In this document: positions 1-6,643 of the stretch, piece by piece | Numbering within the stretch: the first letter of the stretch is position 1 | How the letters are laid out: each line of letters starts with the position of its first letter | Assembly (NCBI GenBank): GCA_964567595.1 | Contig: CAZMNF010000037.1 | Span: 1-19,938, forward strand | DNA from: CAZMNF01 sp964567595 | Lineage (GTDB): Bacteria > Bipolaricaulota > Bipolaricaulia > RBG-16-55-9 | Direction of reading: 5' to 3' | Length of the DNA: 19,938 nucleotides | Translations under genes and position numbers: made by a program | Notes under the pieces: model-generated | Told to the model about the DNA's origin: nothing | Seen by the model: the letters and a program-made list of their open reading frames with translations, nothing else | The model's database searches: none

Positions 1-25
1 TAAGCGTGGCGAAGGCGGCACCGAC

Positions 26-33
26 AAGGAGGT
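26..33 (+). promoter_or_regulatory. Shine-Dalgarno site fixing the TTG start of csaA
   Basis: AAGGAGGT, a near-perfect anti-16S complement, sits seven bases before the TTG at 41. It is the main evidence that TTG is the real initiation codon. Confidence 0.85.
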
Positions 34-40
34 AGGTCCG

Positions 41-391
41 TTGTCGCAGGACAAGCCCGACATCTCCTTTGAGGACTTTCAGAAGGTCTCCATGCGGGTG
101 GGGCAGATCACTCACGTGGAGGCCTTTCCGGAGGCCAAGAGTCCGGCGTACAAGCTGTGGGTTGACTTCGGGCCGTACGGCGTCCAGAAGTCCTCGGCCC
201 AGTTGCCCGAGTGGTATCCCGAGCCGAACGAGCTGCTCGGCCGCCGCGTCGTGGCCGTGACGAACTTCCCGCCGAAGCAGATCGGCCCGACGACGAGCGA
301 GGTGCTCGTTCTCGGGGCCATCCAGTCCGATGGTCGCGTGGTGCTGCTGCAGCCGGATGACGACTCGGAGTTGGGCGCGCCGGTCGAGTAG
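41..391 (+). CDS. csaA: CsaA-like tRNA-binding domain protein
   Basis: A 116-residue protein that is essentially a single tRNA-binding OB-fold of the kind found in CsaA and at the end of methionyl-tRNA synthetase. Visible family signatures are the FEDFxKVxxRVG opening (residues 10-21), the PAYKLWVDFG strand, the KSSAQ segment, the NFPPKQIG loop and the SEVLVLGA strand near the end. CsaA proteins bind tRNA and have been linked to export-related chaperone activity; the cellular role here is inferred from family only. The start is TTG, chosen because a strong AAGGAGGT site lies seven bases upstream and no in-frame ATG comes before the conserved domain. The gene ends three bases from the opposing azlD stop codon, so the two units run tail to tail with no obvious terminator between them. 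Its own promoter lies outside the window. Confidence 0.93.
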   Translation: MSQDKPDISFEDFQKVSMRVGQITHVEAFPEAKSPAYKLWVDFGPYGVQKSSAQLPEWYPEPNELLGRRVVAVTNFPPKQIGPTTSEVLVLGAIQSDGRVVLLQPDDDSELGAPVE

Positions 392-394
392 CGC

Positions 395-718
395 TCACAC
401 CAGTACTTGAAGGATCCAGAGCGCGACCATCCCGACGCCGATCGTGGCGACCATGTTCTGCGTCCGCCAGGCGACCACGCCGGCGACGATCCCCGCCAAT
501 AGCCGCTCGTTGCCGAGCGACAACGCGAGGCTGTTCTCCGGCGCAACCAATTCGGGCGTAACGATCGCGGCGAGCACGGCGGCCGGCACGTAGCGCAGCG
601 CCCGCTCCACCACCTCGGGAATCGCCAAGCGCTGCCAGAGCGCCACGAAGGAGAGCCGCCACGCAAAGGTGACGAGCCCGATTGCCGCCAGCGTCGCCCA
701 CAGCACGGGGGTCGTCAC
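395..718 (-). CDS. azlD: AzlD-family branched-chain amino acid export subunit
   Basis: A 107-residue protein, almost entirely hydrophobic, with about four predicted membrane helices. It matches the small AzlD subunit that pairs with AzlC to export branched-chain amino acids or analogues; the segment with RALRYVPAAVLAAIV and the VAWRTQN motif is typical. The GTG at 718 is preferred over an in-frame GTG at 730. It overlaps the azlC stop as GTGA, the classic translational coupling, and a GGAGGAG site (728-722) sits just upstream. Starting at 730 would add four residues and would use the ribosome-binding site itself as coding sequence. It is the last gene of the minus-strand unit. The substrate is inferred from family, not shown by the sequence. 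Confidence 0.9.
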   Translation of the reverse strand: MTTPVLWATLAAIGLVTFAWRLSFVALWQRLAIPEVVERALRYVPAAVLAAIVTPELVAPENSLALSLGNERLLAGIVAGVVAWRTQNMVATIGVGMVALWILQVLV

Positions 719-1440
719 GGGCTCCTCCACGCCTCAACCAACGTCCCGACGCCAATTCCGCTGAGCGCCGCGACGAGGAGCCCCATGTTGAACGGCAGCG
801 CCATGGCGACAACGGCCACGATGCCGGCCGATGCCGCCGCGCTCGCTCCCGCCCGATCGCGAATCACGGGCGCCAGCAGCGACAGAAAGATCAGCGGCAC
901 CGCGAAGTCGAGCGACCAGCGTTCCGGAATGCGGGCCCCCAGCACGGCGCCCGCGATCGTGGTCGTCTGCCAGGTGAGCCAGAGCACGAGCGAGAGGCCG
1001 AGGTAGTAGCCGCGCGGGTCGCTCGGCCCGTGTTGGTCGTAGCGGATGATCGCCAGCGCGTAGGCCTGGTCCGTCAAGACGTAGGCCATCAGGCTCCGCC
1101 AGCCGAGCGACAGTCGCTGCCAGTGGGGCGCGAGCGAGGCGCTGTACATGAGAAACCGGGCGTTGATGAGCGCCGCCGTCAGCCACACGATCGGCGCCGC
1201 TGCGCCCGCGCCGATCAGTTCCAGGGCGGCCAGCTGCGAGGCCCCCGCGAACACCATGATCGACATGGCGCTCGCTTCCACTGTCGACAGCCCCGCGCTG
1301 GTGGCGCTGACGCCGACGATCATGCCGAACGGAGCGACGCCCAACAGCAGCGGAAAGGCCGCCTTGACGCCGCGGCCGAACTCATCGCGCGATGGGCCCG
1401 TACGCGAGGGACGCTTCGGGACGCGCTCGGGGTCGCTCAT
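715..1440 (-). CDS. azlC: AzlC-family branched-chain amino acid permease subunit
   Basis: A 241-residue integral membrane protein of the AzlC family, the large partner of AzlD. The N-terminus is short and polar, then the first helix carries the family signature (AAFPLLLGVAPFGMIVG), followed by the FAGASQLAALELIGAGA segment and the INARFLMYSASLAPHW motif that mark AzlC. The reading frame is open further upstream to 1689, but that extension lies entirely inside the alkyltransferase gene and is arginine-rich and unlike the family. The ATG at 1440 overlaps the alkyltransferase stop as ATGA and gives normal family length. No Shine-Dalgarno site is evident, so translation is probably coupled. It is co-transcribed with ogt upstream and azlD downstream. 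Confidence 0.93.
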   Translation of the reverse strand: MSDPERVPKRPSRTGPSRDEFGRGVKAAFPLLLGVAPFGMIVGVSATSAGLSTVEASAMSIMVFAGASQLAALELIGAGAAAPIVWLTAALINARFLMYSASLAPHWQRLSLGWRSLMAYVLTDQAYALAIIRYDQHGPSDPRGYYLGLSLVLWLTWQTTTIAGAVLGARIPERWSLDFAVPLIFLSLLAPVIRDRAGASAAASAGIVAVVAMALPFNMGLLVAALSGIGVGTLVEAWRSP

Positions 1441-1952
1441 GGAGCCGTGGCGGGCCCGCCCGACCGACGTTCTTGGGCGAGGAGCGCCCGCTTGCGCCAC
1501 GGACCGAGCCCATATCCGCCCGGATCGCCATCCGAGCGGACCACCCGATGGCAGGGGACCACGAGCGGCACCGGATTCGCGGCACAAGCGTTCGCCGCGG
1601 CACGGGCGGCGCCCGGTTTCCCGATGGCCCTTGCGACGTCGCCGTAGGAACGGGTGTCGCCATAGGGAATGTGTCGCAGTCCCTGCCAAACGCGCTGTTG
1701 GAAGGCTGTTCCCCGGACGTCGATCGGCAGATCGCTCGGGATCGGCCGGCCGTGGAGGAACGCCAGGATCTCGCGAGCCCAGTCGTTCGGACGATCGTCA
1801 CGACGGAACGCGGCGCTCGGCAACGCCTGCCGAAGCGTCGCCTCCAACGCCGCATCGGTATCGGCCATGCCGACCGCGCAGACCCCTCGATCGCTGGAGG
1901 CCACCAGCAACCGTCCCAACCGACAGTCGGCCAAACTATAGCTGATCAGCAT
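1437..1952 (-). CDS. ogt: Methylated-DNA--protein-cysteine methyltransferase
   Basis: A 171-residue O6-alkylguanine-DNA alkyltransferase, a suicide repair protein that moves the alkyl group from O6-alkylguanine to its own cysteine. The active-site motif PCHRVV is at residues 133-138 with Cys134 as nucleophile. Upstream are the DNA-binding helix-turn-helix part (FQQRVWQGLRHIPYGDTRSY, residues 84-103) and the ARAAANACAANP segment that supplies the arginine finger and the conserved asparagine. The length and the lack of an Ada methyl-phosphotriester domain make it Ogt/MGMT-like rather than full Ada. The ATG at 1952 has only a weak GGTGGG upstream. Its stop overlaps the azlC start, so repair and export genes share a message, a pairing with no obvious functional link. 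It lies 63 bases after the MerR-like membrane gene on the same strand. Confidence 0.96.
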   Translation of the reverse strand: MLISYSLADCRLGRLLVASSDRGVCAVGMADTDAALEATLRQALPSAAFRRDDRPNDWAREILAFLHGRPIPSDLPIDVRGTAFQQRVWQGLRHIPYGDTRSYGDVARAIGKPGAARAAANACAANPVPLVVPCHRVVRSDGDPGGYGLGPWRKRALLAQERRSGGPATAP

Positions 1953-2015
1953 CGATGCCCACCATTAAGAGGTTGAGGGATCCGATCACGCCGATGACGG
2001 CGAGGAGACGAGCGA

Positions 2016-2930
2016 TCAGCCTGCCTCGCCCGGCTCTGCTGAGGCCGAGTCATGGCCCGCCTGGAAGGGAAGGCCGACAAGCGCCCCGAGCACGGCCCCA
2101 TAGACGAGGTGATCCAAGAGACTGTTCAGGGCGATCTCGGGCGATCCCGATTCCACGGCGAAGACGCCATTGCCCATCACCGGCATGACGATCAACATGG
2201 CCAGGAGCCAGGGGAGGACCCCATAGGCAGCCCCCCGGACCAGGCCCGGCCCCGATAGATTCCGCATGAAGCCGAAGACGTAGATCCAGGCCAAGACGAT
2301 CCCGATGCCGAAGTGCATCGCCCAGCCGACGATGGGGACGTTCAAGCTGGGATCGACGGTCTCGCCGACGAATCCGGCCAACATGGCCCCGACGTTGGAC
2401 AGGGGTAGCCCCATCAACGGCCCGACGAGGCCGAGGATCGACATGGCGCCGGTGCCGGCGATGCCGGCCAGCGCCCCGCGAACCAGCTTCAGCTGGCCGG
2501 GCGTCCAGCCGGCTTCTCCGTCGGGACGCGTCGCGTCCTCGCGAAGGGCCAGGGCCCGAGTGGTCGGCGGAGCGGGCGCGGTCTCGGCGTTCGAGGAGCT
2601 GGCATCCGTCGTTGCTGTCGGAACGGCCCGGCCAATGGTGGGCAAATCCGCCTCGACCCGGGCGACGATCTCCTCGGGCCCGAGGCACAGCGACTCCAGC
2701 TCGCGCACGCGCCAAAGCGCGAGCAGGCCCGTGTCCGTCACGACCACGCGCCCGTCCTCGCAGTCGCGCACGTGGCGCCCCAACGGATGGCCCAGCTGCT
2801 CGATCCACGATCGCGCATGATCGTGCTCACAGTCCAGCAATTGGGCCAGTTCGTGGTTGGTCACTACGTGCAGTTCCTCGTGGGTCGCCAGCGTCTCGGC
2901 ATGGTCAGCATGCTCGGTCGACATGGTCAC
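2016..2930 (-). CDS. Membrane-anchored MerR-like DNA-binding protein (HTH plus four-helix membrane domain)
   Basis: A 304-residue two-part protein. Residues about 22-95 resemble a MerR-type winged helix domain: a recognition-helix region (HELAQLLDC to ARSWIEQL), a short wing (GRVVVTDTG), then the LLALWRVRELESLCLGPEEIVARV helix pattern typical of MerR proteins. Residues about 100-145 form a Pro/Ala/Thr/Ser-rich linker. Residues about 150-290 hold four hydrophobic helices (roughly 151-172, 199-222, 230-256, 267-289) that resemble the whole protein encoded just upstream. The GTG at 2930 overlaps the upstream stop as GTGA and has a GGAG six bases before it; an ATG two codons later is an alternative. 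I infer a membrane-tethered regulator that may act on the paired palindromes upstream of its own operon. No function is established, and the HTH assignment rests on pattern only. Confidence 0.75.
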   Translation of the reverse strand: MTMSTEHADHAETLATHEELHVVTNHELAQLLDCEHDHARSWIEQLGHPLGRHVRDCEDGRVVVTDTGLLALWRVRELESLCLGPEEIVARVEADLPTIGRAVPTATTDASSSNAETAPAPPTTRALALREDATRPDGEAGWTPGQLKLVRGALAGIAGTGAMSILGLVGPLMGLPLSNVGAMLAGFVGETVDPSLNVPIVGWAMHFGIGIVLAWIYVFGFMRNLSGPGLVRGAAYGVLPWLLAMLIVMPVMGNGVFAVESGSPEIALNSLLDHLVYGAVLGALVGLPFQAGHDSASAEPGEAG

Positions 2931-3400
2931 TCACGCTCCGTGGCGATCGTCAGGAGTCGTTCCTCGGGCCGGTAGGCCAGCGCGACGGCCAAGCCGTAGG
3001 CAAGATGGGCGGTCAAGCTGCTGAGCACCATCAAGCCCGGGTTGGACGCGTTCGTGAAGAAAATGCCCGCCTCCGCCGCCAGCGGGGCCACGATGATGCC
3101 GGCTGCCACCGTCGTCAATACGCCGTACGCAAGCCCTTTGGCAAACGGACCGCCCGGCAGAATCCCGATGATCCACCGCGCGTAGATCACCGCCAGCACG
3201 ATCCCGTTCAGGTAGTGGGCCAGCTGACCCCAGACGTAGCTGTGATCCATGTTGGCCGCCAGCATCGCGCCGACGTCCATCTGGATCAACCCGATCCCGG
3301 CCTGCCAGAATCCCGTCACGTTCATGACGTGGGTCGCTAAAAGGCCGACGACAATCGCCTGCAGCCAGTCGATTGCTCGGCGCTCATGATGGGATGTCAT
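2927..3400 (-). CDS. Four-helix membrane protein, paralogue of the neighbouring MerR-fusion membrane domain
   Basis: A 157-residue protein of unknown function with four predicted membrane helices (about 11-32, 57-79, 88-113, 121-143). It shares a pattern with the C-terminal half of the next gene: H-x-x-x-x-GIVLA-x-IY in helix 2, a (K/R)G-x-AYGVL turn before helix 3, and SL-x-x-HL-x-YG in helix 4. The histidines of helices 2 and 4 (His62 and His132) are kept in both. It broadly recalls small YagU/DUF6789-like membrane proteins, but I cannot assign a family with certainty. The ATG at 3400 is preferred because AAGGGAGG (3418-3411) lies ten bases upstream; a start further out at 3430 would lie upstream of that site. 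It is the first gene of the minus-strand operon and directly faces the paired operator-like palindromes. Confidence 0.8.
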   Translation of the reverse strand: MTSHHERRAIDWLQAIVVGLLATHVMNVTGFWQAGIGLIQMDVGAMLAANMDHSYVWGQLAHYLNGIVLAVIYARWIIGILPGGPFAKGLAYGVLTTVAAGIIVAPLAAEAGIFFTNASNPGLMVLSSLTAHLAYGLAVALAYRPEERLLTIATERE

Positions 3401-3459
3401 TAGGGCATCGCCTCCCTTAAGGATAGGCAAACGGTATCGCCCGACCGCCGCGAAACGCT

Positions 3460-3524
3460 GTAATCGGTCTTACTTGCGCCCGATCGGTCGTCCGTCCGTC
3501 GGCTCTTGCCGTAAGACCTCTTAC
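3460..3524. promoter_or_regulatory. Pair of 14-bp operator-like palindromes 51 bp apart
   Basis: GTAATCGGTCTTAC (3460-3473) and GTAAGACCTCTTAC (3511-3524) share the form GTAA-N4-TCTTAC. The second is a perfect 6-2-6 inverted repeat and the first has a single mismatched pair apart from the spacer. Their starts are 51 bp apart, close to five helical turns, so two dimers would sit on the same DNA face. They lie 60-125 bp upstream of the membrane-protein start at 3400 and 150-215 bp upstream of the aldolase, so the minus-strand operon is the likelier target. Binding by the MerR-like protein is an inference. Confidence 0.55.
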
Positions 3525-3535
3525 AGACGCTGCGT

Positions 3536-3557
3536 CCCCCATCGTCCTGAATGGGGG
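3536..3557. repeat. Short perfect inverted repeat in the divergent intergenic region
   Basis: CCCCCAT (3536-3542) and ATGGGGG (3551-3557) can form a 7-bp stem with an eight-base loop. No T-run follows on either strand, so it does not look like a terminator; it could be part of the aldolase leader or another protein-binding site. Confidence 0.4.
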
Positions 3558-3577
3558 TTGACCAACTCAACCATCAA

Positions 3578-3591
3578 CGTCAACGTTGACG
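3578..3591. promoter_or_regulatory. Perfect 14-bp palindrome upstream of the aldolase operon
   Basis: CGTCAACGTTGACG is fully self-complementary with a central CG, the usual form of a LacI-family operator. It follows a second inverted repeat, GGTTGA-N5-TCAACC (3556-3572). Together the stretch 3558-3590 has five TTGA/TCAA units. It lies about 85 bp before the aldolase start. I see no convincing sigma70 promoter here, so its position relative to the transcription start is unknown. Confidence 0.5.
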
Positions 3592-3673
3592 CGAGCGAGC
3601 CGACGATGGAGACACGGGCTGCCGAAGTGCACAATGGCCCCACGAACGCCAGCCAAAAGGAGTGGAGCGACTC

Positions 3674-4594
3674 ATGACCGGACCCGTCCAAGCCATTCTC
3701 GACAACTACCCCAGCGAGAACCCGGGCGTTTTGACGAACTTGGCGAGAATGCTCAACCACGGTCGATTAGGCGGCACGGGCCGAATGGTCATCCTGCCCG
3801 TGGATCAGGGCTTCGAGCACGGACCCGGCCGCAGCTTTGCCCCCAATCCGCCGGCGTACGATCCACAATATCATTTCCAACTCGCCCTCGACGCGGGGTG
3901 CAACGCCCACGCCGCGCCGCTGGGATCGCTGGAGGCCGGAGCGGCCGAGTACGCCGGGCAGCTTCCGCTCATCCTGAAGCTGAACAACCACGATGTTCTC
4001 CAAGACGAAGCCGATCCGCTGAGCGCCCAGACGGCCTCGGTCCAGGACGCGCTGCGACTCGGCTGTTGTGCCATCGGTTACACCATCTATCCCGGCACAG
4101 CGGAGCGACGCCTGCAGTACGAACAGCTGCGCGAGCTGACCCGCGAGGCGAAGGCGCACGGACTGGCCGTGGTCGTCTGGAGCTACCCGCGCGGCAGCTC
4201 GTTGTCCAAGGAAGGGGAGACGGCGCTGGACGTGGCGGCGTATGCCGCCCAGATCGCCGCCCAGCTCGGCGCCAACATCATCAAGGTCAAGCTGCCGAGC
4301 GACCACCTCGAAATCGACAAGGCGCGTGAGGTCTACGAAGCGGAAGGCGTACCCCGCGACACGCTGGCCGAGCGCGTGCGCCACGTGGTGCAGAGCGCCT
4401 TCGACGGGCGCCGCATCGTCATCTTCTCCGGCGGCGCTCGGAAGGACGACGAGCAGGCTCTCCATGACGAGGCGCGCGCCATCCGCGACGGCGGCGGTTT
4501 CGGCTCCATCATGGGCCGCAACGTCTTCCAGCGCGACCGTGAAGATGCCTTGCGCCTGCTCGACGAGATCATGGGGATCTACGAGGGCGCCTAG
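3674..4594 (+). CDS. fbaB: Class I fructose-bisphosphate aldolase (FbaB/DhnA type)
   Basis: A 306-residue Schiff-base aldolase that interconverts fructose 1,6-bisphosphate with dihydroxyacetone phosphate and glyceraldehyde 3-phosphate. It belongs to the FbaB/DhnA group shared by archaea and some bacteria, not the metal-dependent class II enzymes. Signatures seen are ILPVDQGFEHGPGRSFAPNP (about residues 40-59), the LPLILKLNNHD strand, GYTIYPGT, VVWSYPRG, and GANIIKVKLPS (about 199-209), where the first lysine of IIKVK aligns with the Schiff-base lysine. The ISGG-like phosphate loop is FSGGARKDDE and the final phosphate-site strand is SIMGRNVFQR. The ATG at 3674 has a GGAG six bases upstream and AAGGAG further out; the GTG at 3662 would overlap that ribosome site. 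It is the first gene of an operon with two glycosidases, which points to use in storage-sugar breakdown. Confidence 0.95.
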   Translation: MTGPVQAILDNYPSENPGVLTNLARMLNHGRLGGTGRMVILPVDQGFEHGPGRSFAPNPPAYDPQYHFQLALDAGCNAHAAPLGSLEAGAAEYAGQLPLILKLNNHDVLQDEADPLSAQTASVQDALRLGCCAIGYTIYPGTAERRLQYEQLRELTREAKAHGLAVVVWSYPRGSSLSKEGETALDVAAYAAQIAAQLGANIIKVKLPSDHLEIDKAREVYEAEGVPRDTLAERVRHVVQSAFDGRRIVIFSGGARKDDEQALHDEARAIRDGGGFGSIMGRNVFQRDREDALRLLDEIMGIYEGA

Positions 4595-4606
4595 CGCCGG
4601 TCGCCA

Positions 4607-6643
4607 TTGGCCGATCGCTCCCGCTCCGACATGGCGCTCATCGACCTGGGCCGCGACATTGCGACCGATCTGGACGCCGGCACCCGCCGCGAGTGGCTCG
4701 TCCCGAACGGCATCGGCGGATACGCCTGCGGCACGGTCACCGGTCTGCTGACCCGAAGCTATCATGGGCTGCTGGTGGCCGCGCTCGACCCGCCGCTTGG
4801 GCGGACGCTGCTCTGGACGGCGCTGGACGCCACGGTCGTCTCTGGCGGGCGGACGTGGCCGCTGTTTGCGCACCGCTGGCAAGCGGCCAACGGGCCGGTT
4901 GATCCGTTGGGGCATCACCATATCGAGCGCTTCCGCCTGGAGGGCACGACGCCGGTCTGGACCTACTCACTGGGCGACGCGCAACTGGAAAAGCGGGTCT
5001 GGATGGAACCCGGCGCGGACACGACGTACGTGCGCTTCGACCTCGTCCGGGGGGGCGAGCCGATCGAGCTGCGGGCCAAGCCGCTCGTCAACCACCGGGA
5101 CCACCACGCCACGACACGGGCCGACGACGCGATGATGAGCGTCGAGCCCGTCGATTACGGTCTCCGCGTCGACGCGTTCGACGGCGCGTCGACGCTCTTT
5201 CTGCAGAGCGATCGTGGGGCGTTCGAGCTCGATCACGCGTGGCATCGCGCGTTCTTCTTGGCTCAGGAAGCCTACCGCGGCCTCGACGCCCAGGACGATC
5301 ACTTGGCCGTCGGCAGCCTCGTGGCGCAACTCGCGCCGGGGGAATCGCTGACCGTCGTGGGCAGTGTCGATGCCGACCCCGATCTCGACGGCGAGGCCGC
5401 TTATCGACGTCGGCGAGCCTACGAATCGTCGCTCATTGACATCGACCCTGAGAACAACGCTAGCCCTGAGCGCGAGCAGTTGACGCTGGCCGCGGACCAG
5501 TTCGTCGTGCGGCGCGAGACGGCAGACGGAACCGTGGGCCGCTCGATCATCGCGGGGTATCCTTGGTTCGGCGACTGGGGCCGCGACACCATGATCGCGC
5601 TGCCGGGGCTGCTGCTGCACACGGGCCGCACCGCCGAAGCCGCGCAGATCCTGCGCACGTACGCCCATTACGTTGAGGACGGGTTGCTGCCCAACCGCTT
5701 TCCCGATCACGGCGAGGCGCCCGAGTACAACACGGCCGATGCCACGCTCTGGTTCATCGAGGCGGTGCGAGCGTATCGAGAAATGACGGCTGATATGGAG
5801 TTGATACGCGAGCTCTTCCCCGTGCTGACCGGCATCGTCGAGGCGCATCAACGCGGCACGCGCCACGGCATCGGCGTTGATCCCGACGATGGATTGGTGG
5901 GGGCCGGCGAGCCGGGGCTCCAACTGACCTGGATGGACGCCAAAGTGGGCGACTGGGTCGTCACGCCGCGCAGGGGCAAACCCGTGGAGATCAATGCGCT
6001 CTGGTACCACGCCCTAAGGGTCATGGCCGATTTCGCCCGCGATCTCGGGGGATCGCCCGACGCGTTGGAGCGCGCCGCCGATGGGGCGCTCCACGGGTTC
6101 GCGCGCTTCTGGGACGACGAGCACGACCGCTGTTACGACGTCCTCGATGGCCCCGACGGCCATGAGGCCAAGCTGCGCCCCAATCAGCTCCTGGCGGCCT
6201 CGCTCGTCTACAGCCCCCTCAACCGCGAACAGCAGCGCGCCGTCGTCGACGGTTGTGCCCGAGCTCTATTGACGTCGCACGGCTTGAGGACGCTCGCGCC
6301 CGACGATCCCGACTACGTCGGCCGCTACGGCGGCTCCCAAGAGGACCGCGACGCGGCGTACCATCAGGGCACCGTCTGGGCCTGGTGGATCGGCCCGTTC
6401 GTCGAGGCCCATCTGCGCGTCCACCGCGATCCCGAAACGGCCCGATCGTTCTTGGCGCCGCTGCTGCGCCATCGCCATGCTCACGGCCTGGGCAGCGTGG
6501 CCGAAATCTTCGACGGCGATCCCCCGCATGCCCCGCGTGGCGCGTTCGCCCAAGCTTGGAGCGTGGCTGAGCTATTGCGCGCGGACGCCCTCATCAACTC
6601 GGTCCAGCGGTCGTCCCCATCCCACCGTCAGGAGGCCCAATGA
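4607..6643 (+). CDS. Glycogen-debranching enzyme, GH133 amylo-alpha-1,6-glucosidase type
   Basis: A 678-residue (or 670) protein of the archaeal/bacterial single-function debranching family, which hydrolyses alpha-1,6 branch stubs of glycogen-like glucans. The N-terminal beta-domain carries EWLVPNGIGGYACGTVTG and RSYHGLLVAAL (residues about 29-60). The C-terminal (alpha/alpha)6 barrel carries the FGDWGRDTMIALPGL motif (DWGRD at 323-327), GDWVVTPRRGKPVEINALWY with Glu461, and YHQGTVWAWW (from 585). These acidic motif residues are the expected catalytic region of this clan. Start choice is uncertain: the TTG at 4607 and the ATG at 4631 both lack a good Shine-Dalgarno site; the conserved region starts after either. 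It follows the aldolase by 12 bases and overlaps the next gene as ATGA. No signal peptide is seen, so it should act in the cytoplasm. Confidence 0.93.
   Translation: MADRSRSDMALIDLGRDIATDLDAGTRREWLVPNGIGGYACGTVTGLLTRSYHGLLVAALDPPLGRTLLWTALDATVVSGGRTWPLFAHRWQAANGPVDPLGHHHIERFRLEGTTPVWTYSLGDAQLEKRVWMEPGADTTYVRFDLVRGGEPIELRAKPLVNHRDHHATTRADDAMMSVEPVDYGLRVDAFDGASTLFLQSDRGAFELDHAWHRAFFLAQEAYRGLDAQDDHLAVGSLVAQLAPGESLTVVGSVDADPDLDGEAAYRRRRAYESSLIDIDPENNASPEREQLTLAADQFVVRRETADGTVGRSIIAGYPWFGDWGRDTMIALPGLLLHTGRTAEAAQILRTYAHYVEDGLLPNRFPDHGEAPEYNTADATLWFIEAVRAYREMTADMELIRELFPVLTGIVEAHQRGTRHGIGVDPDDGLVGAGEPGLQLTWMDAKVGDWVVTPRRGKPVEINALWYHALRVMADFARDLGGSPDALERAADGALHGFARFWDDEHDRCYDVLDGPDGHEAKLRPNQLLAASLVYSPLNREQQRAVVDGCARALLTSHGLRTLAPDDPDYVGRYGGSQEDRDAAYHQGTVWAWWIGPFVEAHLRVHRDPETARSFLAPLLRHRHAHGLGSVAEIFDGDPPHAPRGAFAQAWSVAELLRADALINSVQRSSPSHRQEAQ

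Noticed and set aside
1936..2019. A short hydrophobic minus-strand frame between the MerR-like gene and ogt, ending inside the ogt start region.
   Set aside because: It looks like one membrane helix, but it has only a CTG, or a GTG giving 17 residues, as start, no ribosome site, and is too short to separate from chance.
3558..3614. TTGACC and TTGACG as -35 boxes for the aldolase operon.
   Set aside because: No acceptable -10 sequence at 16-18 bp; these look more like parts of the TCAAC operator cluster.
3767..4921. 384-codon minus-strand frame opposite the aldolase and debranching genes.
   Set aside because: It spans the junction of two well-supported plus-strand genes and has no recognisable motif or ribosome site.
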